In this document: positions 1 through 9,060 of the stretch, one piece after another
Layout of the letters: each line of letters starts with the position of its first letter
Position numbering within the stretch: position 1 is the stretch's first letter
Source of the DNA: Solen grandis
Lineage: Eukaryota; Mollusca; Bivalvia; Adapedonta; Solenidae
NCBI GenBank assembly: GCA_021229015.1
Contig: CM037778.1
Span: 87,334,477-87,398,476, forward strand
Direction: 5' to 3'
DNA: 64,000 nt
Program-made: the position numbers and the translations under genes
Notes under the pieces: generated by a model
What the model saw: the letters and a program-made list of their open reading frames with translations, nothing else
The model's database searches: none
What the model was told of the DNA's origin: nothing

Positions 1-647
1 ATTTACTAACAAGCATTTTGAATAGTCAAGCGTGCTGTCCTCTGACAGTTCTTGTTATTACACAGTCTAATATAATATGGTCACTGTTTTTGACTCCCAA
101 GAAGTGTTGTAATTGTTATTGTATCAATTATTGCTTATGTAGTTATAGTTTATACCATTTGGGCTTTGCAACCGCAAAATGTGCTTGTCCAACCAAGGCA
201 TTTTTATGCCCCCGCATCAATAGGTCAGGGGGGCGGGGAGGCATATTGTTTTTGGTACAAAACTTTAACCTTAACCGTAACTCGGAAGTCCTACCACCTA
301 CAGCCTTCAAACTTCACAGGTGTTAATGCACCTTAATGAGCTCTAGCCAACAAGTGAACTAGAATCTTTAAATGACCTTGACCCCCCAAGGTCTAAGGCC
401 CCTTGCGGGGACATGGGGTTCATTGGAATATAGTGGTTGTTTTTACTGGAGTCTTTGCAAAGTGGATTAATTTGAAGACTGCTATTATTGGATTGGTCTG
501 GAATATTTACTGCCCCATTTTGGATCAAACCCCTAACCTTTATATCTGTAATCTAACCACAGCTTAACTTATTGAAAATGTTTAACTTTGATGCTTAACT
601 TTTAGATTATACTGTTGCACTGATCTCTCTTGTTTATTTCTATCCAG
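1..647. other. Non-coding flank, probably an intron of the FYVE gene
   Basis: No exon is recognisable. The next exon starts with two bases that complete a split codon, so coding sequence must exist upstream and this stretch is most simply the 3' part of an intron. A pyrimidine-rich tract ending in TATCCAG lies at 627-647 and serves as the acceptor. A 102-residue open frame at 18-326 has no recognisable domain and looks fortuitous. Confidence 0.4.
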
Positions 648-844
648 AGATAACCAAAAGACACTGGGTGAGCACAGATAGCTGCCAAGAATGCATGAAC
701 CGATCATGCCGCAGGAAGTTCACACTGATAGAGAGGCCCAGTCACTGTCGGAGATGCGGGAAGGTTTTCTGTAGTGAATGTGTCCGCTTCAAGAGGAAGC
801 TCAGCTTTCTTGCTAACCTTGACCCAGAGGGAAAACCATACAAG
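648..844 (+). CDS. FYVE zinc-finger protein, internal exon with first FYVE finger (5' part)
   Basis: Translated in frame after a 2-base split codon, the exon gives WVSTD, then CQEC, then ERPSHCRRCG and FCSEC. This is the FYVE order: a WxxD motif, CxxC, an (R/K)(R/K)HHCRxCG-like basic core and CxxC. FYVE fingers bind phosphatidylinositol 3-phosphate on endosomes. Here the basic core reads RPSHCRRCG, so the first two basic positions are altered and lipid affinity is uncertain. The acceptor is TATCCAG|AG and the donor AAG|GTAGCA, leaving phase 0. The next exon at 2715 supplies the last CxxC of the same finger, which strongly supports the splice. The N-terminus lies off the window. I do not recognise the specific family member. 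Confidence 0.75.
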
Positions 845-926
845 GTAGCAATTTTTGGATGTTTTTTTTCTCACTGAAAAATTCTGTCTTCCAAGTTGAT
901 GATATCCGGGCTGGTGTCAGGTCAGG

Positions 927-1625
927 TTGACCTTTTTTTTATCCCCGCCGATGGAAAGGGGAATATTATTTTGGCTTTCATCCGTCCTTCCTTGGCATGT
1001 TTCGATCAAGCCATTTAACCAAGAGTTATGGCCCTTGATTAGTTATGCAGTAATATTCGTTTCGCGCTATTTCTCTGCAACTACGGTTTTAAAAACCATC
1101 ATTAGGATTCCATCAGACCATTTAACCCAGAGTTATAGCCCTTGATTAGTTATGCAGTATGTATACTGAGTAACATTTGTTTCTGCGCTATTTCTCTGCA
1201 ACTACTGACTGGATTTTAACGAAACTTAATGGCAACCATCATTACCAATAGGAGATGTGCATATCCTTGGCATGTATCGATCGGCCCATTTAACCTAGAG
1301 TTATGGCCCTTGATTAGTATTGCAGTACTTTTACAGAGTAACATTTGTTTCTGCTATTTCTCTGCAACTGCTGACTGGATTTTAATGAAACTTCATGGCA
1401 ACCATCATTACCAATAGGAGATGCGCTCATCCTCTGCATGTTCTTATCACACCATTTAACATGGAGTTATGGCCCTTGATTAGTTATGCAGTTTGTATAC
1501 AGAGTAACATTTTGTTTCTGTGCTATTTCTTAGCAACGGTTTACTAGATTTCAATAAAACTTAATGGGAACCATCTATATCAATTAGAGATGCACATATA
1601 ATTGGCATGTTCTGGTTTGACCCTT
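927..1625. repeat. Tandem repeat, about 166-bp period, in FYVE-gene intron
   Basis: The phrase GGCAACCATCATTACCAATA recurs at 1231 and 1397 (period 166). The phrase GAGTTATGGCCCTTGATTAG or a near match recurs about four times between 1022 and 1481. Short open frames here are products of the repeat. The unit size and wording resemble the cores of the tandem-core elements found further right. Confidence 0.7.
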
Positions 1626-1725
1626 CAACACAATTGCCTGCTTTTTATTCCTTAAATGGTGCTGAATCATATTGTTTCCACTGAACTAACCAAGCCACAT
1701 ATCATTATTATTTGACATCACACAA

Positions 1726-2200
1726 TTTTTAGCTCACCTTAGCAAATGCTCAGGATGACCTAATAGGATCACCTTTCGTCTAGCATCCAGCTGTCTGATT
1801 TCTTCCCATTTTCTTTTTATGCAAATTCTGACTTAACCCTTTCTTCAAACAAGCACCGATCGGCGGGGGATATACTGTCTGTGACAGAGTCTTGTATTTT
1901 TTTTAAATCTGCTATAACTTCTTTGTCTTTCATTGGGTTGTTTCAGTATTTGGACAGTCACTCAGTCACTTAAGTGGATTGACCTTTACATTATGCAGTT
2001 GTCCTTGTGACCTTTTTGACCTACTTTTGATGAAAAAGCAGCCTCTGGACAGGTTAACCTATTGGTTAATCAGCTATAACTTCTGTATATGCTTCATTGG
2101 ATTGCTTCAATATTTGGACATGGACCTCTTCATTGGGCAGTTAACCTTGACCTTTGACCTAAAAAGCCTCAAAAACAAAAAACTGTAAACTAGTGAAACC
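1726..2200 (-). repeat. Degenerate family-1 tandem-core element, minus orientation
   Basis: It opens with TTTTTAGCTCACCTTAGC, the reverse complement of the 3' hairpin arm and A-tail that close family-1 elements elsewhere (for example 33765-33807 on the plus strand). Two imperfect core units follow, each with a phrase like CAGCTATAACTTCTGTATAT and a 'tttggaca' motif. No coding content. Confidence 0.5.
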
Positions 2201-2212
2201 AGTTAGGGACTA

Positions 2213-2600
2213 AAGGTTTGTGCTCATCCTTCTGTCCAACCATCTGTCTGTTTGTCATTCCGTCTGTTCCTCCCGCTTTCATGTCCGCTCCATAACTTGG
2301 ACAGTTATGGAAGGGATTTCAACAAAACTTCATAGAAGTATTCCTCATATCCCAAGGATGTGTCATGCGCATCAGCCATATGCACCCTTGAAAGGTCAAA
2401 GTTACAGGAGTTGTCAGAAATTGTCTTTGGTGTTCATAAGCTACATTTATGTCCGCTTTGTAACTTCAATATTTATGTTTGGAATTTCATTAAACTTTAC
2501 AGAAGTGTTTGTCATACCACAAAGGTGTGTCACACGTATCAACCATATGCACGCTTGAAAGATCAGTGCAGTTCAGGGGTCATAACCTATTTCCATTATT
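2213..2600. repeat. Degenerate tandem-repeat core in FYVE-gene intron
   Basis: Two imperfect units of about 165-170 bp share 'catgtccgct..ataactt', 'aaaacttcatagaagt' and 'catatgcacccttgaaagg' (second copy 'catatgcacgcttgaaag'). A pyrimidine-rich 'ctgtcc' stretch precedes them, matching the complement of the GACGG runs of related elements. The open frames at 2220-2772 are spurious products of this repeat. Confidence 0.5.
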
Positions 2601-2714
2601 TTCTTGTTTCTTTCTGGCACAAATTCTTCATGGGGGTTTTTCACTGGTTGGGACTCCTGACAGTATTGCTTGCTATACTGACAAAGCCTTGTTTTTATCT
2701 GTTTCTATTCTTAG

Positions 2715-2866
2715 GTTTGCCAGGTCTGTTTTGAGGAGGGGAAGGACTTTGAAGTTCAGACAAGGAGACTGACAGACATGTTCAAATGTCTCAAAATCAA
2801 GGGAGCTCATTCCAAGAATGTTGAACAAAACGGTCAAACCACGTTTTCAAAGAGTTGGAAACAGAG
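2715..2866 (+). CDS. FYVE zinc-finger protein, internal exon completing first finger
   Basis: The acceptor TTCTTAG|GTT and donor CAGAG|GTAAGA bound a 152-bp exon entered in phase 0 and left with two bases of a split codon. It begins VCQVCFEEG, the terminal CxxC strand of the FYVE finger started in the 648-844 exon. A basic stretch with KCLKIKG and KSWKQR follows and is probably a linker. Phase agrees on both sides: the two leftover bases AG join the first A of the exon at 3569 to give an arginine codon. The remainder has no domain I recognise. Confidence 0.75.
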
Positions 2867-3031
2867 GTAAGAACGTGTTGAATATTTCAACACCATGCAA
2901 GAATTGAATCAAGAGGGACTGGGAATTGAACTTGAGCCACTTGTTTACAGGGTGAGTCTTCTATCAGACAAACTTACAGATGTTTCTCTCCTAATTTAAT
3001 TGTAGTGTTCTCCCACTCCATTCATGAGTTA

Positions 3032-3277
3032 GTTTCGAGCAGTGGTAGAGGTCCTGCTAAAGACACTGCTAAGTTTCGAGCAGTGGTAGAGGTCCTGCTA
3101 AAGACACTGCTAAGTTTCGAGCAGTGGTAGAGGTCCTGCTGAAGACACTGCTAAGTTTCGAGCAGTGGTAGAGGTCCTACTAAAGACACTGCTAAGTTTC
3201 GAGCAGTGGTAGAGGTCCTGCTAAAGACACAGCTAAGTTTCGAGCAGTGGTAGAGGTCCTGTCAAAGACATTGCTAA
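3032..3277. repeat. 41-bp minisatellite, six copies, intronic
   Basis: Six head-to-tail copies begin GTTTCGAGCAGTGGTAGAGG at 3032, 3073, 3114, 3155, 3196 and 3237. Divergence is a few substitutions concentrated in the last third of the unit. It lies in the intron between exons ending at 2866 and starting at 3569. There are no spacers, so it is not a CRISPR array. Confidence 0.95.
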
Positions 3278-3568
3278 TTTCCTTGAACAAGAAATTAACC
3301 CTGCATTGTTTTACTTCACCTAGGTGTAAATGGGTACCTGAGAGGGTGGTATAATTTCGTGGCGCCATACTGCTGGCTGCCATAAGACTTACCGTCCCTT
3401 GTATACAATGGTGAGTCATGTGACACTTTTAACAGTTACAAATACAATGGCTGAATCAATGTAAAAATGATGATGAAGGCATCTATTGCAAAACAGTAAA
3501 TACTGACTCCTGCATTTGTTTTTTTATACACATTATATATTTATTTATTTATCATTGACAACTTACAG

Positions 3569-3707
3569 AGTAGATCTGTCCAAGGAATGTGAAAGGCTGA
3601 AAACAGGGTTTAAGGCCTCTATTGGTACATCAGAGATGAAGAGAACCATTCAGGAAATGAAAACCATCATTGCTACTCCTAGCTGGCAGAAATCTTCAGT
3701 CTGGATG
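3569..3707 (+). CDS. FYVE zinc-finger protein, internal exon (linker between fingers)
   Basis: Acceptor AACTTACAG|A and donor GGATG|GTAAGTC bound this 139-bp exon. After one base completing the split arginine, it encodes VDLSKECERLKTGFKAS and then EMKRTIQEMKTII, probably helical, and ends in WQKSSVWM in phase 0. The final VWM joins QENMADKC in the next exon, supplying a Trp upstream of the second finger as FYVE domains usually have. It is a linker exon with no catalytic motif. Confidence 0.7.
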
Positions 3708-3949
3708 GTAAGTCTTTTCTTGTAAAGCTCTGAGAAATATTGACCTTATGTCTGTCAGTCACAGCAGAATTGAATTCTCAACTAATGCCAAAATCACCAT
3801 ACAGTGATTGTTTATGTACCAGTATTACTTAGTGCTAAATGTGATTGGTGGAGTTCGAGCCTTGAATCAAAACAGTACCACCTTGGTGAGAAGTGTATTG
3901 TGTATTACCACTAAGTTACCAGGCTTGAATTATAACAGTTATACCTAAC

Positions 3950-4286
3950 CAGTGTTTTTTTGTTATTTTACTATCTTTTACAGGTGGTATCCCATCCTCC
4001 CCCCAAGTAATATTAAATGACATTTTTTCCCAGAATTACTACCTATTTTCCCGATAAAATATTTTTTTCCAAAAGAAGTAATTTATGGAATTTTAATGAA
4101 ATTTATGTCATTCTTATGATTTAAAATGTTGATGTGAAAATTTCTGTGACATATACCACCTACAATTAGGTGATTTATATATTAATTTAAAACAATTTCA
4201 TTACCATATAATTTCCAAGTTTTTGATTTATTACGCCAATTTTCCCAATAAGAAAGCCAAAGGTAGTAGAAAAAAAAAAATCACTG
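3950..4286. mobile_element. MITE with CAGTG termini (hAT-like), 337 bp
   Basis: The left end reads CAGTGTTTTTTTGTTATTTT and the right end, reverse-complemented, CAGTGATTTTTTTTTTTCTA. CTAAC directly repeats on both sides (3945-3949 and 4287-4291), a 5-bp target duplication. No coding capacity. CAGNG ends are usual for hAT elements. A 5-bp duplication is shorter than the common 8 bp and matches the other MITE at 40589-40976. Confidence 0.6.
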
Positions 4287-4617
4287 CTAACACTAAGTAA
4301 TATTTAGATATTTAAAAGCAAACGTGATCATTCTTGTTTCTCTAATAAAAATATCAAACTATCTCATTTCTTGCTAAATATTGACAATTATCAGATTAAA
4401 TTTGTGTCACTTACCGTTAAAATTTTTTTTTAATTTAAAAGTTCTTAACTTATATAAGATTTAAATATTACATAGCATTATGAATTGAATGGCATTAAAT
4501 GTTTGTGGAATCAAACCAGGGTCACTTTGATGAGAGGTGTTGTAATTGTTCTTGTTATTTAGACAATCTGTTGAAAATTAGATATGCTTGAATTGATATA
4601 TGCATTTCTTTTGTCAG

Positions 4618-4812
4618 CAAGAAAACATGGCAGACAAGTGCCAAGTGTGTACAAAAGATTTTGGACTCATGCGTAAGAAGTTGAACTGCAAGGTGTGTGG
4701 CCAGTCGCTGTGTAAGAAGTGTTGCCAAGAGGAACTGCTGGTCTACATTCCAGATACGGTTGAAAATGGTTCTCCGCCTGCTCCAGAACTGGCTATCATC
4801 AAAATTATCGGA
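4618..4812 (+). CDS. FYVE zinc-finger protein, exon with second FYVE-like finger (5' part)
   Basis: The acceptor TTTTGTCAG|CAA and donor ATCGGA|GTAAGTG bound a 195-bp exon, phase 0 at both ends. The product reads QENMADKCQVC, KKLNCKVCGQSLCKKCC, then LLVYIPD and a Pro-rich loop before IIKIIG. This is a second FYVE/FYVE-related finger. Its basic core is KKLNCKVCG rather than RRHHCRxCG, so phosphoinositide contact is probably weakened. The last CxxC pair is missing here and must lie in a later exon, which I could not find before the gap at 5067. The gene therefore continues beyond, possibly across the retroelement at 5.3-9 kb. Confidence 0.75.
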
Positions 4813-4890
4813 GTAAGTGTCTATGTATATTTTGTTAAGGGTATATTTAGTTCTGTTGGCAAATGCATTTTATGATTTCCCTATATTCCA

Positions 4891-5066
4891 TTTTTAGCTC
4901 ACCTGAGCAAAGCTCAGGGTGAGCTATTGTGATCCTGTGAGTGTCCGTCGTCCGTTGTGCGGCGTCAACAATTTAGTGTTTACACTCTATCACCTTTATT
5001 TCTTAAGCAATCATCTTCAAACTTCAAGACAATGTTTATAACCATAATGTTTTGATTCAGTTTGAT
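4891..5066 (-). repeat. Family-1 tandem-core element end, minus orientation, cut by gap
   Basis: It opens TTTTTAGCTCACCTGAGC followed by AAAGCTCAGGGTGAGC, an inverted hairpin, then a pyrimidine/CG-rich 'gtccgtcgtccgttgtgcgg' stretch. This is the reverse complement of the GACGG run plus 3' hairpin of family-1 elements. The element runs into the N gap and its other end is unseen. Confidence 0.7.
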
Positions 5067-5166
5067 NNNNNNNNNNNNNNNNNNNNNNNNNNNNNNNNNN
5101 NNNNNNNNNNNNNNNNNNNNNNNNNNNNNNNNNNNNNNNNNNNNNNNNNNNNNNNNNNNNNNNNNN
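5067..5166. other. Assembly gap (100 N)
   Basis: Exactly 100 N, the conventional placeholder for a gap of unknown size. It interrupts a repeat copy and could hide further exons of the FYVE gene. Confidence 0.99.
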
Positions 5167-5316
5167 CCTAGTCCTTCTAAGCCAGGTTATGAACATGGTC
5201 CCTGAGAGGACAACAGTTTTCCTGTCCATCCAGTTAGTATATGAATAATAGAGGAAAATAGTTCATTTGATAAGTATTCGTCTATTTCTTTCTATGAAGA
5301 ACAATTCTGTAGTATT

Positions 5317-6130
5317 TTGATGACTCACAGTCAATATTTTGAATATCATAAATGTGAATTTATTGAAAACGCTGATTTCTCTAGTAATAATGTTAAAGGG
5401 AGATTACACAATTGTTTTTTTTTTGTTTTTTGGAAAGAAACTTTATACGCTTCAGATTATATTTTAGATGTTGTACAAAACGGTTATATTATTCAATTTC
5501 TTGACACGCCACATAGTTATTTTTTGAAAAATAATCGCTCAGCGATAATTCATTTCGTGTTCGTATTAGAGGCTATACAAGATTTAGTTTTATCTGGGTC
5601 AGTTCTTGAGGTTCCATTTGTTCCATATATTGTCAGTCCCTTATCTGTCTCAGTAAATAGCAGTGGGAATAAAGATTAATTCTTGACTTGAGTGTACTTA
5701 ACAGATTTCTTTTTAAAGAACATTTTAAGTTCGAAAATTGGAAGGTTGCTTTAGACTGATATGAAAAAGGGTTTATGTTTAAATTTGACCTTCATCAGTT
5801 ACATATATGAATACACCATCTCAATGACATTCTTGGGTATTCTTGGTGTAAATGGTACAACTTAAGTATATGTGTTTACTGTTTTACCTTTGTGGTTATC
5901 GTCCGCACATTCCATTTACTAAATGTCTGCTTCTATAGTTAATATGTCAGAATTATAGTATTCTAGTTCTTTTTCTGATGACGTTGGAAGTTAACAGTAT
6001 TGAAGATACTAAATCTGATGTAAATTTTGTCACTTCAGTTTTGGTTAAAGCTGGTTTGTCATCAATAGGAAAATCAGTTTTGATTCAGTTCAAGTTTATA
6101 GGGCTCGGTTTGTGTGATTTACTGATAATT
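5317..6130 (+). pseudogene. YR retrotransposon, decayed reverse transcriptase region
   Basis: An open frame to 5679 carries QNGYIIQFLDTPHSYFLKNN and FVPYIVSPLSVSV, typical of the N-terminal part of DIRS/Ngaro-type reverse transcriptases. The reading continues after a frame change as RLILDLSVLNRFLFKEHFKF (about 5673-5732) and then MFKFDLHQLH, with stops at several points. The palm motif with the catalytic aspartate pair is not recognisable. A later stretch (about 6025-6110) still reads like FVTSVLVKAGLSSIGKS, the segment preceding the connection domain. This is a dead copy of the polymerase that would make cDNA from the element's RNA. The 5' limit is unclear because of the nearby gap. Confidence 0.7.
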
Positions 6131-6225
6131 CATTGAGATAATGAGAACGTATTTCTAGCGCTGCAGATATTAATTCTTGTTTTCTAAATTGCCGTTTTTA
6201 TCGCTAGGAGATAGATAAGTCAGCA

Positions 6226-6825
6226 ATGATTTCCATGATGCCTGTTTTAGAAAATATTTGCAGGTTAATGACTAAGAATTTGTACAGAGCTGTTGAGAGC
6301 CGTAAAAACTGGGATGCAGAATTTAATGTGTCCAGTATAGAGGGTTGTTCAGATGAGTTGTACTTTTGGAGGAATAGATTGCTTAAACCTGTTACTAGGT
6401 TTATTTTGGACAATTCACCTAGTTCAGTCACTGTTTACTCGGACGCGAGCAATTTGCCTGCGGGGCTTTCATTGACGGTGCTGCCAGACAGGTATGCCAT
6501 CGAAACTGGTCCGATCATGAGAAAATCATGAGCTCCACATGGAGAGAGCTTCAAGCGATTTATTTTGCTTTACTTAGTTTCTTACCTGTATTGATAGGCA
6601 AACACGTCCGTTGGTGCACTGATAACAAGAATTGTGTACATATTGTCGAGGGCGGCAGCACCAATCCTATATTACATCAGATTGCATTGCAAGTTTTCAA
6701 AGTATGTTCTGAGTCTAATATTTCTCTTTACCTTGAATGGGTTCCACGAGATAAAAATGTAGATGCAGATGCCATTAGCAGGTTGTTTGATATAGATGAC
6801 TGGGGGGTTTCAGATGATTTGAATT
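6226..6825 (+). pseudogene. YR retrotransposon, RNase H domain, frameshifted
   Basis: All four acidic motifs of a retroelement RNase H can be read: VYSDASNLPAG, STWRELQAIYFALL, WCTDNKNCVHIVEGG and NVDADAISRL. The first lies in one frame (6226-6531) and the others in the next (6528-6848), with a frameshift just before 6515. The sequence WVPRDKNVDADAISR is characteristic of DIRS/Ngaro and Ty3-type elements. Coding similarity stops at GVSDDLNF, about 6825, where an inserted repeat begins. The stop at 6848 lies in the repeat and is not the original C-terminus. Confidence 0.8.
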
Positions 6826-7913
6826 TTGCAGGAATTATCCTTGGGTGACCATCTACCAAAGTTGCTAAAATCATTTGGATCTGCCAAAAAACATGACTGC
6901 CAGGGGTGGGGCTAATTTGCCTTATATGAATATATTGAATTTTTCAAACATCTTCTCTGAAACAGCTGCGCAGAATTTGATCAAATTTTGCAGGGATGAT
7001 CATTGCATGACCTACCAAAATTGCTAAAATTATTTGGATCTGCCATAAAACATGGCCACCAGGGGCGGGGCTAATTTGCCTTATATGTATATAGTGAAAT
7101 CTTAAAACGACATCTCCTCTGAAACAGCTGCACAGAATTTGATCAAATTTTACAGGAATGATCCTAGGGTGACCATCTACCAAAGTTACTAAAATTATTT
7201 GAATCTGCAAAAAAACATGGCCACCAGGGGCGGGGCTAATTTGCCTTATATGTATATAGTGAAATCTTTAAACGACATCTCCTCTGAAACAGCTGCACAG
7301 AATTTGATCAAATTTTGCAGGGATGATCCTTGGCTGACTATTTACCAAAGTTGCTAAAATTATTTGGATCTGTCAAAAAACATGGCCGCCAGGGGTGGGG
7401 CTAATTTGCCTTATATGTATATTGTGAGATCTTTAAACGACATCTCCTATGAAACAGCTATAAAGAATTTGATCAAATTTTGCAGGAATGATCATGTGGC
7501 AAAACTTAACTTACTAAAGTAATTTAAACTAAAGTTTGTTATTTAAACTTGATACATAAGGAACTCTGTTTTTCTTGGCCATGTTTAGTACAGGTTAATA
7601 TGTAACCCTGTACTCAGGTGAGCGATCTAGGGCCTTCTTAACCAATCATCTCTAAAATTTGTGACAATGTTAAGTGTCATAAAATTTTGAATTTTGGCTG
7701 ATATTTGCCCGTTAGGACAGGAGTTATGCCCCTTATGAAATGATAAAAATGGCTTATTTGGCTTTGTTAGCACTCTAAGAAATTTCTGAAAACCTCAAAT
7801 TTCACTGTTTACGCCTCAGCATCTCTATTTCTAAAGCAGTATGTTTAGCATGTTTGGCATTGAAGGCTATTTATCTCAGGTGAGCGATTTAGGGCCATCA
7901 TGGCCTTCTTGTT
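6826..7913 (-). mobile_element. Family-1 tandem-core element inserted in the YR retrotransposon
   Basis: Read on the minus strand it begins near 7913 with AACAAGAAGGCCATGATGG and GGCCCTAAATCGCTCACCTG, the family-1 start. A second, similar start (complement of CAGGTGAGCGATCTAGGGCC) sits at about 7617-7640, so two copies are joined or nested. The body is four or five core units of about 160 bp, each with GCCAGGGGTGGGGCTAATTT or a close variant and 'gaatttgatcaaattttgcag'. These units are the reverse complement of the cores at 60.7-61.9 kb. The insertion separates RNase H from recombinase. Confidence 0.75.
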
Positions 7914-7939
7914 TATTTACACCTATATGTCACTGTTAG

Positions 7940-8035
7940 GAGAGAAAGATTTGCAGCCTGGCCGTGACTGGAACCCGGGGTCTCTTGCTTACAGGGCGAA
8001 TGCTTTACTGGCTGAGCCTCACAGCCACATACACA
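7940..8035 (-). mobile_element. tRNA-derived SINE head, degenerate
   Basis: On the minus strand it reads like a tRNA-related promoter region with the anticodon-arm-like GCATTCGCCCTGTAAGC. The Pol III B box is recognisable as the complement of 'actggaacccggggtc'. It is a more degraded relative of the copy at 8205-8300. Confidence 0.5.
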
Positions 8036-8204
8036 TCTTTTTTCCCTATTGTGAGTAATCAGTACTGTGACATTATCCCCCTTCATTTGTCCCTGAATTC
8101 TGAATTCGAGTTATTTGGTAAATTTAACCATGTGTAGGCATAATTAGACAGACCTGCCACTTATGTCACAGTCAAACGTTGGGCGCCTTATGTCACACGG
8201 TAAG

Positions 8205-8300
8205 AAATATGTATAGCCTGACCGGGACTTGAACCTGGGACCTTTCACTTACAGGGCGAATGCTCTACTGACTGAGCTACCCGGCCAGTAGCACACCGCA
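8205..8300 (-). mobile_element. tRNA-derived SINE head
   Basis: On the minus strand: GCCGGGTAGCTCAGTCAGTA (A box), GAGCATTCGCCCTGTAAG, and GGTTCAAGTCCCGGTCAGG (B box). This is tRNA-like in order and spacing but lies in repeat-rich sequence, recurs in this window (7940, 41234) and lacks a clean acceptor stem, so it is a SINE rather than a tRNA gene. Confidence 0.7.
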
Positions 8301-8529
8301 TATACACATATTTATCCCCTATTGTGAGTGATATGCAGAATGTGAATCCAGTATCTCTTGCATCTGTTTCTATTTTATATGTTTTCATACCAAAGCAGAT
8401 ATATTACTGATGTTCACACACTGTATATTTAAAATTATGAATATGCAACTAATTATCTTCATTTTTTGACTTTTTTTCAGCTTGCAATACATAGAAAATG
8501 GGAGTAGCTGCGGAAAACCTGGTAAATTG

Positions 8530-9060
8530 GACACTGACAATAATTTGAGAAGGATTTTATGTTAATATATATTGGTGAAAGTAAGACTGACATATATAAA
8601 AAGGGTGCTCGTTGTACAATATCTAGATCTGATAAAGTTACATGTCCAGTAAGTATGGTCGAGAGATATTTGGAAACTGCTGGAATTACAGACGATTCAG
8701 AAGAATATATTTTCAGGGCATTGAACTTTTGTAAAAAGTTACTGTTATAAATTGTGTGGTTCTAAACCTCTCTCCTATACACGTACGAGGGAAATTATTA
8801 AGGACTTACTTGCTAGTATAGGCCTAGATAAGTCTAAGCTTGGAGTGCAACGTTAGCGATCCGGTGGTGCTACTGCGGCAGCTAATGCCGGTGTACCGTA
8901 TCGGCTTTTTAAGAAGCATGGACGCTGGTGTTCGGAGAAAGTTTAAGACGGCTATATTCACGAGAACATTGTCAAAATGTTACTTGTTTCGAGATATCTC
9001 GGTATATAATTATGGTATCACTAGTTTATTACATTATAGTTTTCAGGACTGGTATTTTGT
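8530..9060 (+). pseudogene. YR retrotransposon, tyrosine recombinase C-terminal domain
   Basis: The frame at 8559-8750 gives YIGESKTDIYKKGARC and CPVSMVERYLETAGI. Continuing in shifted frames, 8757-9005 gives LSYTRTREIIKDLLAS, then RSGGATAAANAGV, KKHGRWCSE and DGYI. These are the Arg box, the HxxR (HGRW) and the nucleophilic Tyr (codon 8953-8955) of tyrosine recombinases of DIRS/Ngaro-type retrotransposons, which integrate circular cDNA. A TAG replaces a codon just before the Arg box and a TAA lies before DGYI, so the copy is inactive. The order RT - RNase H - YR on one strand favours a Ngaro-like layout. Confidence 0.8.

Noticed and set aside
345..415. AACTAGAATC followed by hairpins (GACCTTG/CCAAGGTC), resembling a tandem-core start
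   Set aside because: No core units or 3' hairpin follow, so a family could not be assigned.
3032..3277. Possible CRISPR-like direct repeats
   Set aside because: Repeats are contiguous without unique spacers, in an intron of an animal gene.
8481..8507. Acceptor-like TTTTTTTCAG followed by a short frame ending in TAG
   Set aside because: As a terminal FYVE-gene exon it would leave the second finger without its final CxxC; more likely chance sequence at the edge of the recombinase remnant.
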